Assembly (NCBI RefSeq): GCF_004146235.1
Contig: NZ_SELO01000041.1
Coordinates: 1-32,289 of the forward strand
DNA: 32,289 nt
Source of the DNA: Tropicimonas sp. IMCC6043
GTDB taxonomy: Bacteria > Pseudomonadota > Alphaproteobacteria > Rhodobacterales > Rhodobacteraceae
Direction: 5' to 3'
A model generated the notes under the pieces. That model made no database searches and had not been told where the DNA came from. It saw nothing but the letters and a program-made list of their open reading frames with translations. The position numbers and the translations under genes were made by a program. This document shows positions 7,619-15,796 of this stretch, in pieces. Positions within the stretch are counted from its first letter, which is position 1, and the number at the start of each line of letters is the position of its first letter.

Positions 7619-8086
7619 CACCAATTGACACGAGGGTCATTCTCCGCCTCGCAGTGAATGCGATTGTTGAATGACGGTTGCCCATCTGCATTTCACACAC
7701 CTGCACCTGCACTTGGACTGAGCACTAGGCGTGAACGGCGCCCTAGCAAACGCGCTTCCCATGTAGTTGGCGTTTGCCGAGGCGCCTTGGCACGCCGGGA
7801 CCAAAACGATGGCTCAGCTCAGGATTTCTGCTTGATCTGGCGGGACCGGCTTTGAGCCAGTCGATAGACGCAAACGGGAGTCTCGGACAAATGAGGGCCG
7901 GACAATCAGCTCCCGAGTATCGGTGGAGCATGTGAAGCTGCCAAGCCGCATAAGTATCGTTGGTATCGAGCCCCCTTAACCAAAATCACCACAAGACCCT
8001 ATTGTCTGGGGTCGCCTTGGACCGATCGAGTTCTTGGTGTCGCGTCTCTTGTCACGGAGCCCCGTCTGACTCCTCCCCTAATAGGA
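7619..8086. other. Intergenic stretch with no recognisable gene
   Basis: About 470 bp between the IS6 remnant and the kinase stop contain only short frames with no ribosome sites or recognisable motifs. It is likely decayed DNA. No clear terminator for the leftward kinase operon is visible here. Confidence 0.5.
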
Positions 8087-9010
8087 TCAGTTTCCCAAGA
8101 CGAGAGATTGTACTTCCGACAGCGACGGCATTGAGGGCGCGGTGCCGGGGCGGGTGACCGAAATTCCTGCCGCCGCACAGCCGAAACGCACGGCATCGAT
8201 CGCGTCGGACCGGCGCGCGAGGGCTGCCGCGAAGGCTCCGTTGAAGGCATCGCCGGCACCGGTGGTCTCGACCACGTCGCCGACTCTGAAGGCCGGAACG
8301 TGAACGGATTGCCGCGGGTCGCGATAAAGCGCGCCATTCTCTCCCAGGGTAATGATCGCGGTGCCGACACCGCTCGAAAGGAGCGCGTCCGCAGCGCGTT
8401 CTGCTTCCGGGATCGAGGTGACGGCGATACCGGTGATACCTTCTGCCTCGGATTCGTTCGGCGTGACGAAGTCGCACAGCGCCAGCATTTCCGACGGTAT
8501 ATTGGCGGCCGGAGCAGGATTGAGGATCGTCCGCACCCCGGCTGCCCGCGCGATCTCCAACGCTCGATGTGCGGCCGCAATGGGCTGTTCGAGCTGCGTG
8601 ACGAAGACGTCGGCACCGCTGATCAGGTCGGCGCGCGCCTCGATGTCGCTCACAGCGATACGCCCGGCAGCACCGGGCGCGACGATGATTGCATTGTTGC
8701 CCGAACTCTGCTCGACAAAGATATAAGCCGCACCGGTATAGCTTTCGGCATCCTCGGTAATCTCCGGTATCACGCCTGCCTTCGCCCAGATCGCACGGGC
8801 CATTTCGGCGAAGGGATCGATGCCCAGGCGGCTCACGAAATGGACCTCCCCACCGGCCATGGCCGCCGCCACGGCCTGGTTCGACCCCTTGCCTCCGGGA
8901 CCGAGGGCAAAGGAGTGGCCGAGGATGGTTTCGCCCATGCGGGGCTGGCGTTCCGCGCGATAGGCAGTGTCGGCGACGAAAATCCCGAGGATGACGATCT
9001 TTCCGCTCAT
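8087..9010 (-). CDS. Ribokinase-type PfkB family sugar kinase
   Basis: This cytoplasmic kinase phosphorylates a sugar or nucleoside-like hydroxyl using ATP. At 307 aa it has the RbsK layout: D14 in the sugar-binding start, GGKGSNQA at 39-46, NPAPA at 164-168 and the anion hole plus catalytic base GAGDAFNG at 251-258 (base D254). It is the last gene of a leftward operon, 10 bp after the FucU-type gene. RbsK with an RbsD/FucU protein is a common pairing for pentose use. A second RbsK-type kinase sits at 21156-22034, so ribose itself should not be assumed. Confidence 0.88.
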   Translation of the reverse strand: MSGKIVILGIFVADTAYRAERQPRMGETILGHSFALGPGGKGSNQAVAAAMAGGEVHFVSRLGIDPFAEMARAIWAKAGVIPEITEDAESYTGAAYIFVEQSSGNNAIIVAPGAAGRIAVSDIEARADLISGADVFVTQLEQPIAAAHRALEIARAAGVRTILNPAPAANIPSEMLALCDFVTPNESEAEGITGIAVTSIPEAERAADALLSSGVGTAIITLGENGALYRDPRQSVHVPAFRVGDVVETTGAGDAFNGAFAAALARRSDAIDAVRFGCAAAGISVTRPGTAPSMPSLSEVQSLVLGN

Positions 9011-9020
9011 GTCTATTTCC

Positions 9021-9473
9021 TCACCCTGCCGGCGGAATCACGCCCTTGCGGAACAGAAAACAGCCGTAGAACCGGCGCTCGCCGGTCTGGATCACGGCAT
9101 AGCTTTCGCGCGCCTGGTCGTAGAAATCGAAGCGCTCGATGCCGATCATCGGCCGGGCCTTCCCCTCGGCCCGGTCGATCTCGGCCTGGACCTCGGCCTG
9201 CACCGGCGGCACCGTTTCCGGTTCGCCGACCATCTCCATCCGCCCGGCGAAATCGTCGACGAAGGTGTCGAGCGGCATGACCGACAGGATGGCGCTGACC
9301 GCCTCGGCCGCGCGAAGGTTCTCCATCCGCAGCAACTCTCCATAGACGGTGTGACGGGCGACCGAGTCGGACGGAAAGTTGGTGTCCGCGATCACCAAGG
9401 CATCGCCGTGGCCCATTGACCGCAGCACATAGAGAACGTCGGCGTTCAGCCGGTTGTCGATCCCCTTCAGCAT
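9021..9473 (-). CDS. fucU: RbsD/FucU family sugar mutarotase, FucU-like
   Basis: This small cytoplasmic protein interconverts sugar anomers, in FucU the alpha and beta forms of L-fucose. The N-terminus MLKGID, the MGHGD block with catalytic-type H22, and the C-terminal FYDQARESYAVIQTGER and YG block match E. coli FucU much better than RbsD. The length of 150 aa is close to the 140 of E. coli. Its start overlaps the SGNH gene end by 7 nt. With the sugar dehydrogenase and lactonase at 19.3-21.2 kb, it supports L-fucose or a related 6-deoxy/galacto-configured sugar as substrate, which is an inference. Confidence 0.88.
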   Translation of the reverse strand: MLKGIDNRLNADVLYVLRSMGHGDALVIADTNFPSDSVARHTVYGELLRMENLRAAEAVSAILSVMPLDTFVDDFAGRMEMVGEPETVPPVQAEVQAEIDRAEGKARPMIGIERFDFYDQARESYAVIQTGERRFYGCFLFRKGVIPPAG

Positions 9474-10150
9474 GTTTCCCTCCCTTGTTCATTCGCCTCG
9501 GACCATTCGGCGACCGCGGCGGCAAGCGCCATACCCAGTGTCCGGTGACCGTCTGCCGTCAGGTGTATCCCGTCAAGCGGGTGGACGGCGGCAAGTTCGC
9601 CGGCGTCGACAAATCCGGCCCCGACCCTGGAGGCGGCATTCGCGATCGCGGCGCCCAGCGAGCGCGACTTGGCAGCGCCGCCGGCGAACATAGCGGCAAG
9701 CCAGCCCGTCTCCTCGATCGGTGTCGGCGCAATGAGTATCAGGCCGGGCGGTTGCCCGTTGGGGCCGGCGTTGGAGGCCTGCACCATGCGCGCGAGCCGT
9801 TCCACAGACCGCGCGATGTCTTCCGGCGGCACCGAAAAACGCGCCTTCAGGTCGTTTGTTCCCAGCATAACCAGGACGAGGTCGATCGGCCGGTGGCTTT
9901 CGAGCAGCGCGGGCAGCATCGTGAGGCCGTTCTTGTGCGCCCCGTCGATCGGATCATCATGGACGGTCGTGCGCCCGGGGTGGCCCTCTTCGATCACGTG
10001 CCATCCGGGGCCCAGTTCCGTCGCCAACACGCCTGGCCACCGCCCGCTACGCGAATACCGCGCGAGATCGTCCGGTCCGGTCATGGGCACAGTGCCATGC
10101 GTGTTGGAGTCGCCGAAGCAGAGGATTGTGCGGTCGGGAGAGGGGCTCAT
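9467..10150 (-). CDS. SGNH/GDSL-type esterase
   Basis: This 227-residue hydrolase removes acyl groups, often acetyl from sugars. Block I is FGDSNTHG with the nucleophile S14, block III is GTND near residue 97 and block V is [10 protein letters not shown] near residues 193-202, giving the Asp-His pair. There is no signal peptide, so it should act in the cytoplasm on material already imported. It is coupled by overlaps to the ATPase upstream (4 nt) and the FucU-type gene downstream (7 nt). An acetylated sugar as transporter cargo is the simplest reading, unproven. Confidence 0.85.
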   Translation of the reverse strand: MSPSPDRTILCFGDSNTHGTVPMTGPDDLARYSRSGRWPGVLATELGPGWHVIEEGHPGRTTVHDDPIDGAHKNGLTMLPALLESHRPIDLVLVMLGTNDLKARFSVPPEDIARSVERLARMVQASNAGPNGQPPGLILIAPTPIEETGWLAAMFAGGAAKSRSLGAAIANAASRVGAGFVDAGELAAVHPLDGIHLTADGHRTLGMALAAAVAEWSEANEQGRETC

Positions 10151-11211
10151 GCGATGCGGACTCCGGTGGCGCGGTCGAACAGGTGCACCATGCCCGGCTG
10201 CGGCGACAGCCGGACGTGCTGACCCGTGCGGAACTCGCGGCGTTCCCGGACGATCGTGGTCAGTTCGCGTCCGTTCGCGCGCACGACGACATGGGTCTCC
10301 GAGCCCGTGGGTTCTATCACGACGACCTCGCCCTTCAGCCCTTCGTCGCCCACCAGGAGATGCTCGGGGCGTACGCCAAGCAGCACGTCGCGTCCGTCGT
10401 CGAGCCCTTCAGCGCCGCCGACGGCGAACCGCACATCGCCGACCTCGGCATGGACGGACCCGTCGGTCTTGCGAAGGACCGCGTCGAGGATGTTCATCGA
10501 GGGGGACCCGATGAATCCCGCGACAAAGGTATTGGCCGGCCGATCGTAGATTTCGAGCGGCGATCCGACCTGCTCGATGTTGCCGCCCTGCATGACGACG
10601 ATCTTGTCCGCCATCGTCATCGCTTCAATCTGGTCGTGCGTCACGTACACGATGGTGGTTTCGAGCCGGTTGTGGAGTTCCTTGATCTCCACCCGCATCG
10701 CCACCCGCAGCTTGGCATCGAGGTTGGAGAGCGGTTCGTCGAACAGGAAGACCTGCGGGTCGCGCACGATGGCCCGACCCATGGCAACGCGCTGGCGCTG
10801 ACCGCCGGACAATGCGCGCGGGTAGCGGTCCAGATAGTCGGTCAGGCCGAGCACCTCGGCCGCGCGCCCGACGCGCGTGGCGATCTCGGCCTTGTCCATT
10901 TTCCGCATCCGCAACGAGAAGGCCATGTTGGCCGCCACGGTCTTGTGCGGGTAGAGCGCGTAGTTCTGGAACACCATGGCGATGTCGCGCTCTGCCGGGG
11001 GCAGGTTGTTCACTAGGCGGTCGCCGATGTGGATGGTTCCCGATGTAATGCCTTCGAGGCCGGCAATCATGCGCAGGAGAGTGGACTTGCCGCAGCCGGA
11101 CGGCCCCACTAGGACGACGAACTCACCGTCGGCGATGTCGACGTCGAGGCCATGTATCACTTCCATGGCGCCGTAGGATTTCCTGAGCGTCCTGACCCTG
11201 ACTTCCGCCAT
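10147..11211 (-). CDS. ABC transporter ATP-binding protein, MalK/UgpC type
   Basis: This is the cytoplasmic ATPase of a CUT1-type carbohydrate importer. It shows Walker [10 protein letters not shown], signature LSGGQRQR, Walker [16 protein letters not shown] and a C-terminal TOBE/OB regulatory region ([10 protein letters not shown]). From ATG 11211 it has 354 residues; an upstream ATG at 11226 would add MDWDG, and neither has a perfect ribosome site. No permease is next to it on this strand, but a binding protein and two permeases are transcribed divergently from the same promoter region. This suggests that they form one transporter. It heads the leftward operon with the SGNH, FucU-like and RbsK-like genes. 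Confidence 0.9.
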   Translation of the reverse strand: MAEVRVRTLRKSYGAMEVIHGLDVDIADGEFVVLVGPSGCGKSTLLRMIAGLEGITSGTIHIGDRLVNNLPPAERDIAMVFQNYALYPHKTVAANMAFSLRMRKMDKAEIATRVGRAAEVLGLTDYLDRYPRALSGGQRQRVAMGRAIVRDPQVFLFDEPLSNLDAKLRVAMRVEIKELHNRLETTIVYVTHDQIEAMTMADKIVVMQGGNIEQVGSPLEIYDRPANTFVAGFIGSPSMNILDAVLRKTDGSVHAEVGDVRFAVGGAEGLDDGRDVLLGVRPEHLLVGDEGLKGEVVVIEPTGSETHVVVRANGRELTTIVRERREFRTGQHVRLSPQPGMVHLFDRATGVRIA

Positions 11212-11282
11212 CCCGTCCCAATCCATTCCGGATGTTTTAACTTTTCAGACGAGTAGCCGAGCAGAGGGCATCTGTCCACGGG

Positions 11283-11315
11283 CCTGTCATGCCGGCGTGC
11301 AGCATTGTTGACAGG
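11283..11315. promoter_or_regulatory. Inverted repeat in the divergent transporter promoter region
   Basis: CCTGTCA at 11283-11289 and TGACAGG at 11309-11315 are perfect 7-bp arms with a 19-bp spacer. The right arm overlaps a TTGACA hexamer. The position between divergent operons suggests a regulator site. No cognate regulator is evident in the window apart from LacI, whose operators look different. Confidence 0.4.
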
Positions 11316-11336
11316 TCACGGGTTCGCTGAGACAGT
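11308..11336 (+). promoter_or_regulatory. Candidate promoter for the binding-protein operon
   Basis: A perfect -35 hexamer TTGACA at 11308-11313 is followed after 17 bp by GACAGT, a weak -10 with 3 of 6 matches. The leader to the GTG at 11463 would be about 120 nt. Confidence 0.3.
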
Positions 11337-11462
11337 CGGCTATCTTCGCGTTCCGACCGATCAAGAGAGGCAAAGCCCGAACGGGGCGTGAGGTGACCAA
11401 GCATGACGTTCATGCGCCGATGCCTGCATCACGTCGGGCACGGCACAAGGGAGGACAATTTC

Positions 11463-13118
11463 GTGAAAGTCGAAATCTACAATGCGATTATGCAACGCCA
11501 GAAGATGAGCCGCCGCCGGATGCTAAAGGGCGCGGCCAGCGTCGGCGCGATGGCGGCAATCGGAGGCGTGTCGACGGGCGTCGCGATGCGCCCGGCTCTG
11601 GCAGCAGGCGAGGACAACCTGCGATCCGAAATCCTGAAAATTCCCGGTGTGGGAATGGGCTCGCCGACTGATGCCGACTGGCAGAAGGTGGGTGAACTGT
11701 GTCTTGGCCCGACCAGGGAGCGCGTCGCCGAAGGCGAGTTCGACGGGGTGGAACTCACCTTCATGGGGCTCAACAACCAGAACCTGCACAACTTCCTGTT
11801 CCGTGGCTTCCTGAAACCGTGGGAGGCCTATACCGGCGCCAAGATCAACTGGATCGATTTGGCGCAGGCGGATTACAATGCCCGGCTCCAGCAGTCGATT
11901 GCAACTGGGACTGTTGACTTCGACATCATCGAGATGGGTGCGCCTTTCGAGGGAGACACTGCAGGCCGCGGCCTGCTGGACGAGATGCCCGACTGGGTCA
12001 AGGAGCAGATCGAGGCCGAAGATCTCGTGGGGTATCTCCAGCCGCCTGTCGGCACCTGGGACGGCAAGACTTTCCGGGTGACCATCGACGGCGACTGCCA
12101 CACCTTCGCTTATCGCAAGGACTATTTCGGTGACGGTTCGATCACTGGCCGGGCGGAGCCACCGAAAACCTGGCAGGAAGTCAACGAGATTTCCAAGGAA
12201 CTGGCCGGCAAGACCGACCCGCTCACCGGCCTGCCGGCGCATGGTTACCTTGACCCGCTGAAGGGCTGGGGCGGCTTCGGCTTCTATTTCATCGAGAACC
12301 GTGCCACCGCGTACGTCAAGCATCCCGATGATCCGGCCTGGCTGTTCGATCCTGACACAATGAAGCCAAGGGTCAATAACCCCGGCTGGGTGCAGGCGAT
12401 CCAAGACGTGATGGACCTGATCGGCACCGAGGGCGCCTATCCCGCCGATCAGATCAACGCCGACCCCGGTACCACCGCGTTCCAGCAATTCCTCGCGGGC
12501 ACCGGCTCCATGTTGATGTGGTGGGGCGACGTGGGCTCCAGCGCGCGCACCTCCGACACCTCGGTGGTTGGCGACGTGGTAGGCTTCGGCATCAACCCCG
12601 GCTCGGACCGCCGCTACAACAGCGCCACCGGAGAATGGGAAGATACCTACAACGAAGCACCGAACATGGCCTATATCGGTTGGGGCGTCTACGTCACCAC
12701 CCGCGCAGCGAGCGACGAAAAGACGCGCAAGGCAGCGTGGTCGGCGGCGGCACATCTCGGGGGCAAAGACATCTCGCTCTGGATGTCGGCCTATCCCTCG
12801 GGCTTCCAGCCATACCGCAATTCGCATTTCCAATATGAGGAATGGGAAGCTGCGGGTTACGACCGGGCCTATGTCGAGGATTATCTCGGCTCGAACCTCG
12901 ACAGCTACAACCACCCAAATGCGGCGATCGAACCTCGAATCCCGGGCATCTTCCAGTACTACTCGGTGGCCGAGGACGAACTTGCCAAAGGCTTTGCCGG
13001 TCAATACAGCTCGGCCCAAGAAACCGCCGACGCCATTGCCGCGGCATGGGAGAAAATCACCGACCAGATCGGCCGCGAGAGCCAGATTGCGCTCTACAAG
13101 GCGTCGCTGGGGATGTGA
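11463..13118 (+). CDS. Large extracellular solute-binding protein with Tat signal (CUT1-type importer)
   Basis: This is the periplasmic receptor for the importer formed with the permeases at 13189-15217. The preferred start is GTG 11463, eight bases after AAGGGAGGA; the frame is open to an ATG at 11403, which lacks such a site. Residues 16-22 (SRRRMLK) are a twin-arginine motif, followed by a hydrophobic stretch and an ALA cleavage-like site near residue 47, so folding before export is likely. The mature protein of about 500 residues is larger than the usual 380-420 for this family. Recognisable features are EIGMGAPFEG-like and WGGFGFYF segments rich in aromatics, suited to glycan stacking. 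The ligand is unknown. Confidence 0.9.
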   Translation: MKVEIYNAIMQRQKMSRRRMLKGAASVGAMAAIGGVSTGVAMRPALAAGEDNLRSEILKIPGVGMGSPTDADWQKVGELCLGPTRERVAEGEFDGVELTFMGLNNQNLHNFLFRGFLKPWEAYTGAKINWIDLAQADYNARLQQSIATGTVDFDIIEMGAPFEGDTAGRGLLDEMPDWVKEQIEAEDLVGYLQPPVGTWDGKTFRVTIDGDCHTFAYRKDYFGDGSITGRAEPPKTWQEVNEISKELAGKTDPLTGLPAHGYLDPLKGWGGFGFYFIENRATAYVKHPDDPAWLFDPDTMKPRVNNPGWVQAIQDVMDLIGTEGAYPADQINADPGTTAFQQFLAGTGSMLMWWGDVGSSARTSDTSVVGDVVGFGINPGSDRRYNSATGEWEDTYNEAPNMAYIGWGVYVTTRAASDEKTRKAAWSAAAHLGGKDISLWMSAYPSGFQPYRNSHFQYEEWEAAGYDRAYVEDYLGSNLDSYNHPNAAIEPRIPGIFQYYSVAEDELAKGFAGQYSSAQETADAIAAAWEKITDQIGRESQIALYKASLGM

Positions 13119-13129
13119 TCGAAAATGTC

Positions 13130-13154
13130 GGACCGGCAGCATGGCTGCCGGTCC
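13130..13154 (+). promoter_or_regulatory. Intercistronic hairpin after the second binding-protein gene
   Basis: A perfect 11-bp stem (GGACCGGCAGC and its complement) with the 3-nt loop ATG starts 12 nt after the stop codon and has no T-run. Its placement mirrors the hairpin at 3424-3451. It probably protects binding-protein mRNA or attenuates permease expression. Confidence 0.7.
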
Positions 13155-13188
13155 GCAGATACGGTGAATCAGCAGGATACGTGCAAGA

Positions 13189-14298
13189 GTGATCCGTACC
13201 GAGGGGGACCAGCTCCACGTCGTGACGGCCGACAATATCTCGGACCGCAGACGTCTCTTTGGCAAGTCGCTGATCTGGGGATCGGCTGCGCTGCTTGTGC
13301 TCATCATCGCGCTCCAGATTGCCGACCAGAGCGGCCGGGTCGCGCTCGGGTTCGAGACTTGGCGGCCCACGCTTTACGCTTACGTTCTTTGGGCCGGATG
13401 TGTGTGTTGGGGACAGGTGATCCTCCACGGGGAGCACGGAAAGCGGTCGCTGTTCATCCTGCCGGCGGCGCTCTTCGTCATCTCGATGGTGGTGTTTCCA
13501 CTGATCTTCGCCCTCGGTATTGCCTTCTCGAACTGGAACTTGTCATCGCCCGACGGCCGGCAGTTCAACGGGCTCGACAATGTCCGCCAGATGTGGGGCG
13601 ATCCGTTCTACTGGAACGCGCTGCGCAACATGGTTTGGTACGTCCTGGCGATCGTCGTCGAATACGCCATCGCCTTCGGGCTTGCGCTGCTTCTGAACTC
13701 GCAGATCCGGGCACGAAAGTTCTTCCGCGTGGCGTTCCTGCTGCCGCTGATGCTGAGCCCGGTTGCCGTAAGCTGGATGATCGGCAAGTCGATGCTGGAA
13801 ATCCGCTTCGGGCCGATCGCGCGCCTCGCGCGAGAACTCGGCTGGAGCAGCCCGTCATTTTTCGGGTCGCCCGAGATGGCTCGAGCGATGATCATGATAA
13901 TGGATGCCTGGACCTTCATCCCCTTCATGATGATCATGATCCTCGCCGGCCTCCAGGCCATCCCCCGTGAGCTTCGGGAAGCGGCGGAAGTCGATGGCGC
14001 CCCTGCCTGGCGGCGGTTCTGGGAGATCACCTTTCCGTTGATGCTCCCGGTTTCGGTCACCGCGATCCTGATCCGGATCATCTTCAAGCTAAAGCTAGCC
14101 GACGTCATCATCAACGTCACCTCCGGCGGTCCCGGTGGAGCGACGGATTCCGTCACCAGCTTCATCTTCCGCGAGTATCGCGACCGCTCGAATGTCGGTT
14201 ACGGAACGTTGCTGGCGATCGTCTACCTCGTGCTCATCGTGATCGCTATGACGGCCCTGATGAAAATTGCGGACCGCTGGATGAAACCGAGGTATTGA
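13189..14298 (+). CDS. Carbohydrate ABC transporter permease, MalF type
   Basis: This inner-membrane permease subunit has 369 residues starting at GTG 13189, with AGGA 11 nt upstream. It has two extra hydrophobic segments at the N-terminus (about residues 28-46 and 62-80) before the usual six-helix core. The EAA loop that docks the ATPase is ELREAAEVDGAPAWRRFWEI followed by TFPL. It is followed one base later by the MalG-type gene. The partner ATPase is most likely the divergent MalK-type gene at 10147-11211, since no other MalK-type ATPase is in the window. Confidence 0.92.
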   Translation: MIRTEGDQLHVVTADNISDRRRLFGKSLIWGSAALLVLIIALQIADQSGRVALGFETWRPTLYAYVLWAGCVCWGQVILHGEHGKRSLFILPAALFVISMVVFPLIFALGIAFSNWNLSSPDGRQFNGLDNVRQMWGDPFYWNALRNMVWYVLAIVVEYAIAFGLALLLNSQIRARKFFRVAFLLPLMLSPVAVSWMIGKSMLEIRFGPIARLARELGWSSPSFFGSPEMARAMIMIMDAWTFIPFMMIMILAGLQAIPRELREAAEVDGAPAWRRFWEITFPLMLPVSVTAILIRIIFKLKLADVIINVTSGGPGGATDSVTSFIFREYRDRSNVGYGTLLAIVYLVLIVIAMTALMKIADRWMKPRY

Positions 14299-14299
14299 G

Positions 14300-15217
14300 A
14301 TGAGCCAGCAGATATTTCACGATCGAGAGAGCGACCTTTCCTACCGGCCGAGCTGGCAGGTCAGCCGCGTGGCGATCTACGCGGTGCTGCTTCTGTGGGC
14401 CTTAATCTGCCTCTTTCCGATCTATTGGACGATAACAACATCCTTCAAGGCGGCGCCCGACGTGATGCAGGGCAACATGGTGCCCTGGGTCGATTTTACG
14501 CCGAAATGGCTCGGTATGCGATCGCTCGGCTTTTCGCCCGAAGCGATCTTCGCGGAGTCAACGGTACGCGAAGAGTTCCTCAAGCGGTTCTGGAATTCGA
14601 CAGTGGTTGCCGTGTCCTCGTCCCTGCTCGCGCTGATCCTCGGAAGTTGCGCCGCCTACGGGCTCAGCCGCTTCGATTACCGGTTCGGGTTCATGCGCAA
14701 TTCGGACCTGTCATTCTTCTTCCTGTCTCAACTGATCCTGCCGCCGGTGGTGCTCGCGCTGCCCTTCCTCGTGCTTTACAAGGAGCTCGCGCTGCTCGAC
14801 ACCCGGATCGGGTTGATCCTGCTCTACACCCTAACGGTCCTGCCAATTGTCATCTGGATCATGCGCGACCAGTTCGGCTCGATCCCGACCGAGCTCGAGG
14901 AGGCGGCTCTGGTCGACGGGCTTTCGGTCTGGGGCGCCTTCCTGACAATCATTGTCCCGATCGCGCTGCCCGGCATGGTGGCGGCGTTCATCCTGTCACT
15001 TGTGCTGACCTGGAACGAGTATTTCTTTGCCGCGCTGCTCACATCAACCAATGCCAAGACGCTGCCGGTGATGGTCGCGAGCCAGACCGGTTCGCAGGGT
15101 ATCTCCTGGTGGTCGATGGCGGCGCTCTCTTCGGCCGCGATCCTGCCGCTTATCGTTATCGGCATCTTCCTCGAGCGCTTCATCATCAAGGGGATGGCGG
15201 CAGGCGCGGTGAAGTAG
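14300..15217 (+). CDS. Carbohydrate ABC transporter permease, MalG type
   Basis: This is the second inner-membrane permease subunit, 305 residues and about six helices. The EAA motif ELEEAALVDGLSVWGAF precedes IVPIALPG. The C-terminus FIIKGMAAGAVK is typical of MalG-type proteins. It starts one base after the MalF-type stop (TGAG then ATG), implying coupling. The gene ends 8 bp from the stop of the convergent SIS gene. Confidence 0.93.
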   Translation: MSQQIFHDRESDLSYRPSWQVSRVAIYAVLLLWALICLFPIYWTITTSFKAAPDVMQGNMVPWVDFTPKWLGMRSLGFSPEAIFAESTVREEFLKRFWNSTVVAVSSSLLALILGSCAAYGLSRFDYRFGFMRNSDLSFFFLSQLILPPVVLALPFLVLYKELALLDTRIGLILLYTLTVLPIVIWIMRDQFGSIPTELEEAALVDGLSVWGAFLTIIVPIALPGMVAAFILSLVLTWNEYFFAALLTSTNAKTLPVMVASQTGSQGISWWSMAALSSAAILPLIVIGIFLERFIIKGMAAGAVK

Positions 15218-15220
15218 CGG

Positions 15221-15235
15221 CCTGGCTATTCCAGG
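15221..15235. terminator. Short hairpin between convergent permease and SIS genes
   Basis: CCTGG/CCAGG form a 5-bp stem with a 5-nt loop that contains the SIS stop codon. The space between the two stops is only 8 bp, so this may serve both strands. It is short and lacks T-runs. Confidence 0.25.
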
Positions 15236-15780
15236 TTGGTGTGGTTTGCGCGCATCCTTTCGGGCGTAATGCCGAGGTCCGCGCGCAGCCGCAGCACCAT
15301 GATTTCGAAGAGCAGGAAGAGAGCGCCTTCATAGACCGACCCCATCGGCAGCACGGCGCTGGAATCCGGCCCGAGGTCGCGGGCCATGGTCTGCGCCGGG
15401 ATGACGAGGCGATGGGTGGCCAGCGCGGTGGTGGGGGCGTCGGGTTCGGCGGTCAGAAAGAGAATGTCGGCACCCGCCGCCCGGGCCACCTTCATCAGAG
15501 CAGTGACCGTTGCCAGTTCGCCCGGCCCGGCTGAGGCGACGAAGAGATCGCCGGGACCCACCGGCGGCGCGGCCATGTCGCCCTGCATGGCGACATCGCG
15601 CCCCAGATGGTGGAGCCTCATGGCGAAGCCGCGCAATTGAAGGCCCTCCCGTCCGCAGCCATAAAGGACGATCCGGTTTGCTGCGGCGATAATGGCGCAG
15701 GCGGTGTCAATCTCGACCGGTGCGATCCCGGCGGCCGCAGCGCGCAGTTCCCCCGCGGCGGCGTCGAATGCATCAGTCAT
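15226..15780 (-). CDS. SIS-domain sugar isomerase, 6-phospho-3-hexuloisomerase-like
   Basis: This is a small SIS-fold protein of 184 residues, the length of phosphohexuloisomerases (HxlB). It shows YGCGREGLQLRGFAMRLHHLG for the nucleotide-like sugar-phosphate loop, VASAGPGE for phosphate binding, PMGSVYEGALFLLFE and a C-terminal ANHTNLE that recalls the HANLE end of HxlB proteins. The frame is open to 16143 through the kinase gene, but ATG 15780 follows GAGGAGG and is the true start. It is the last gene of the BtpA-M42-FGGY-SIS operon. No hexulose-phosphate synthase is present, so a different phosphoketose or phosphoaldose substrate is likely (inference). Confidence 0.85.
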   Translation of the reverse strand: MTDAFDAAAGELRAAAAGIAPVEIDTACAIIAAANRIVLYGCGREGLQLRGFAMRLHHLGRDVAMQGDMAAPPVGPGDLFVASAGPGELATVTALMKVARAAGADILFLTAEPDAPTTALATHRLVIPAQTMARDLGPDSSAVLPMGSVYEGALFLLFEIMVLRLRADLGITPERMRANHTNLE

Positions 15781-15796
15781 GTCCGGCCTCCTCGCA

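Noticed and set aside
11523-13370. 615-residue leftward frame opposite the second receptor gene
   Set aside because: It is an antisense shadow of a clear receptor gene in GC-rich DNA and shows no recognisable domains.
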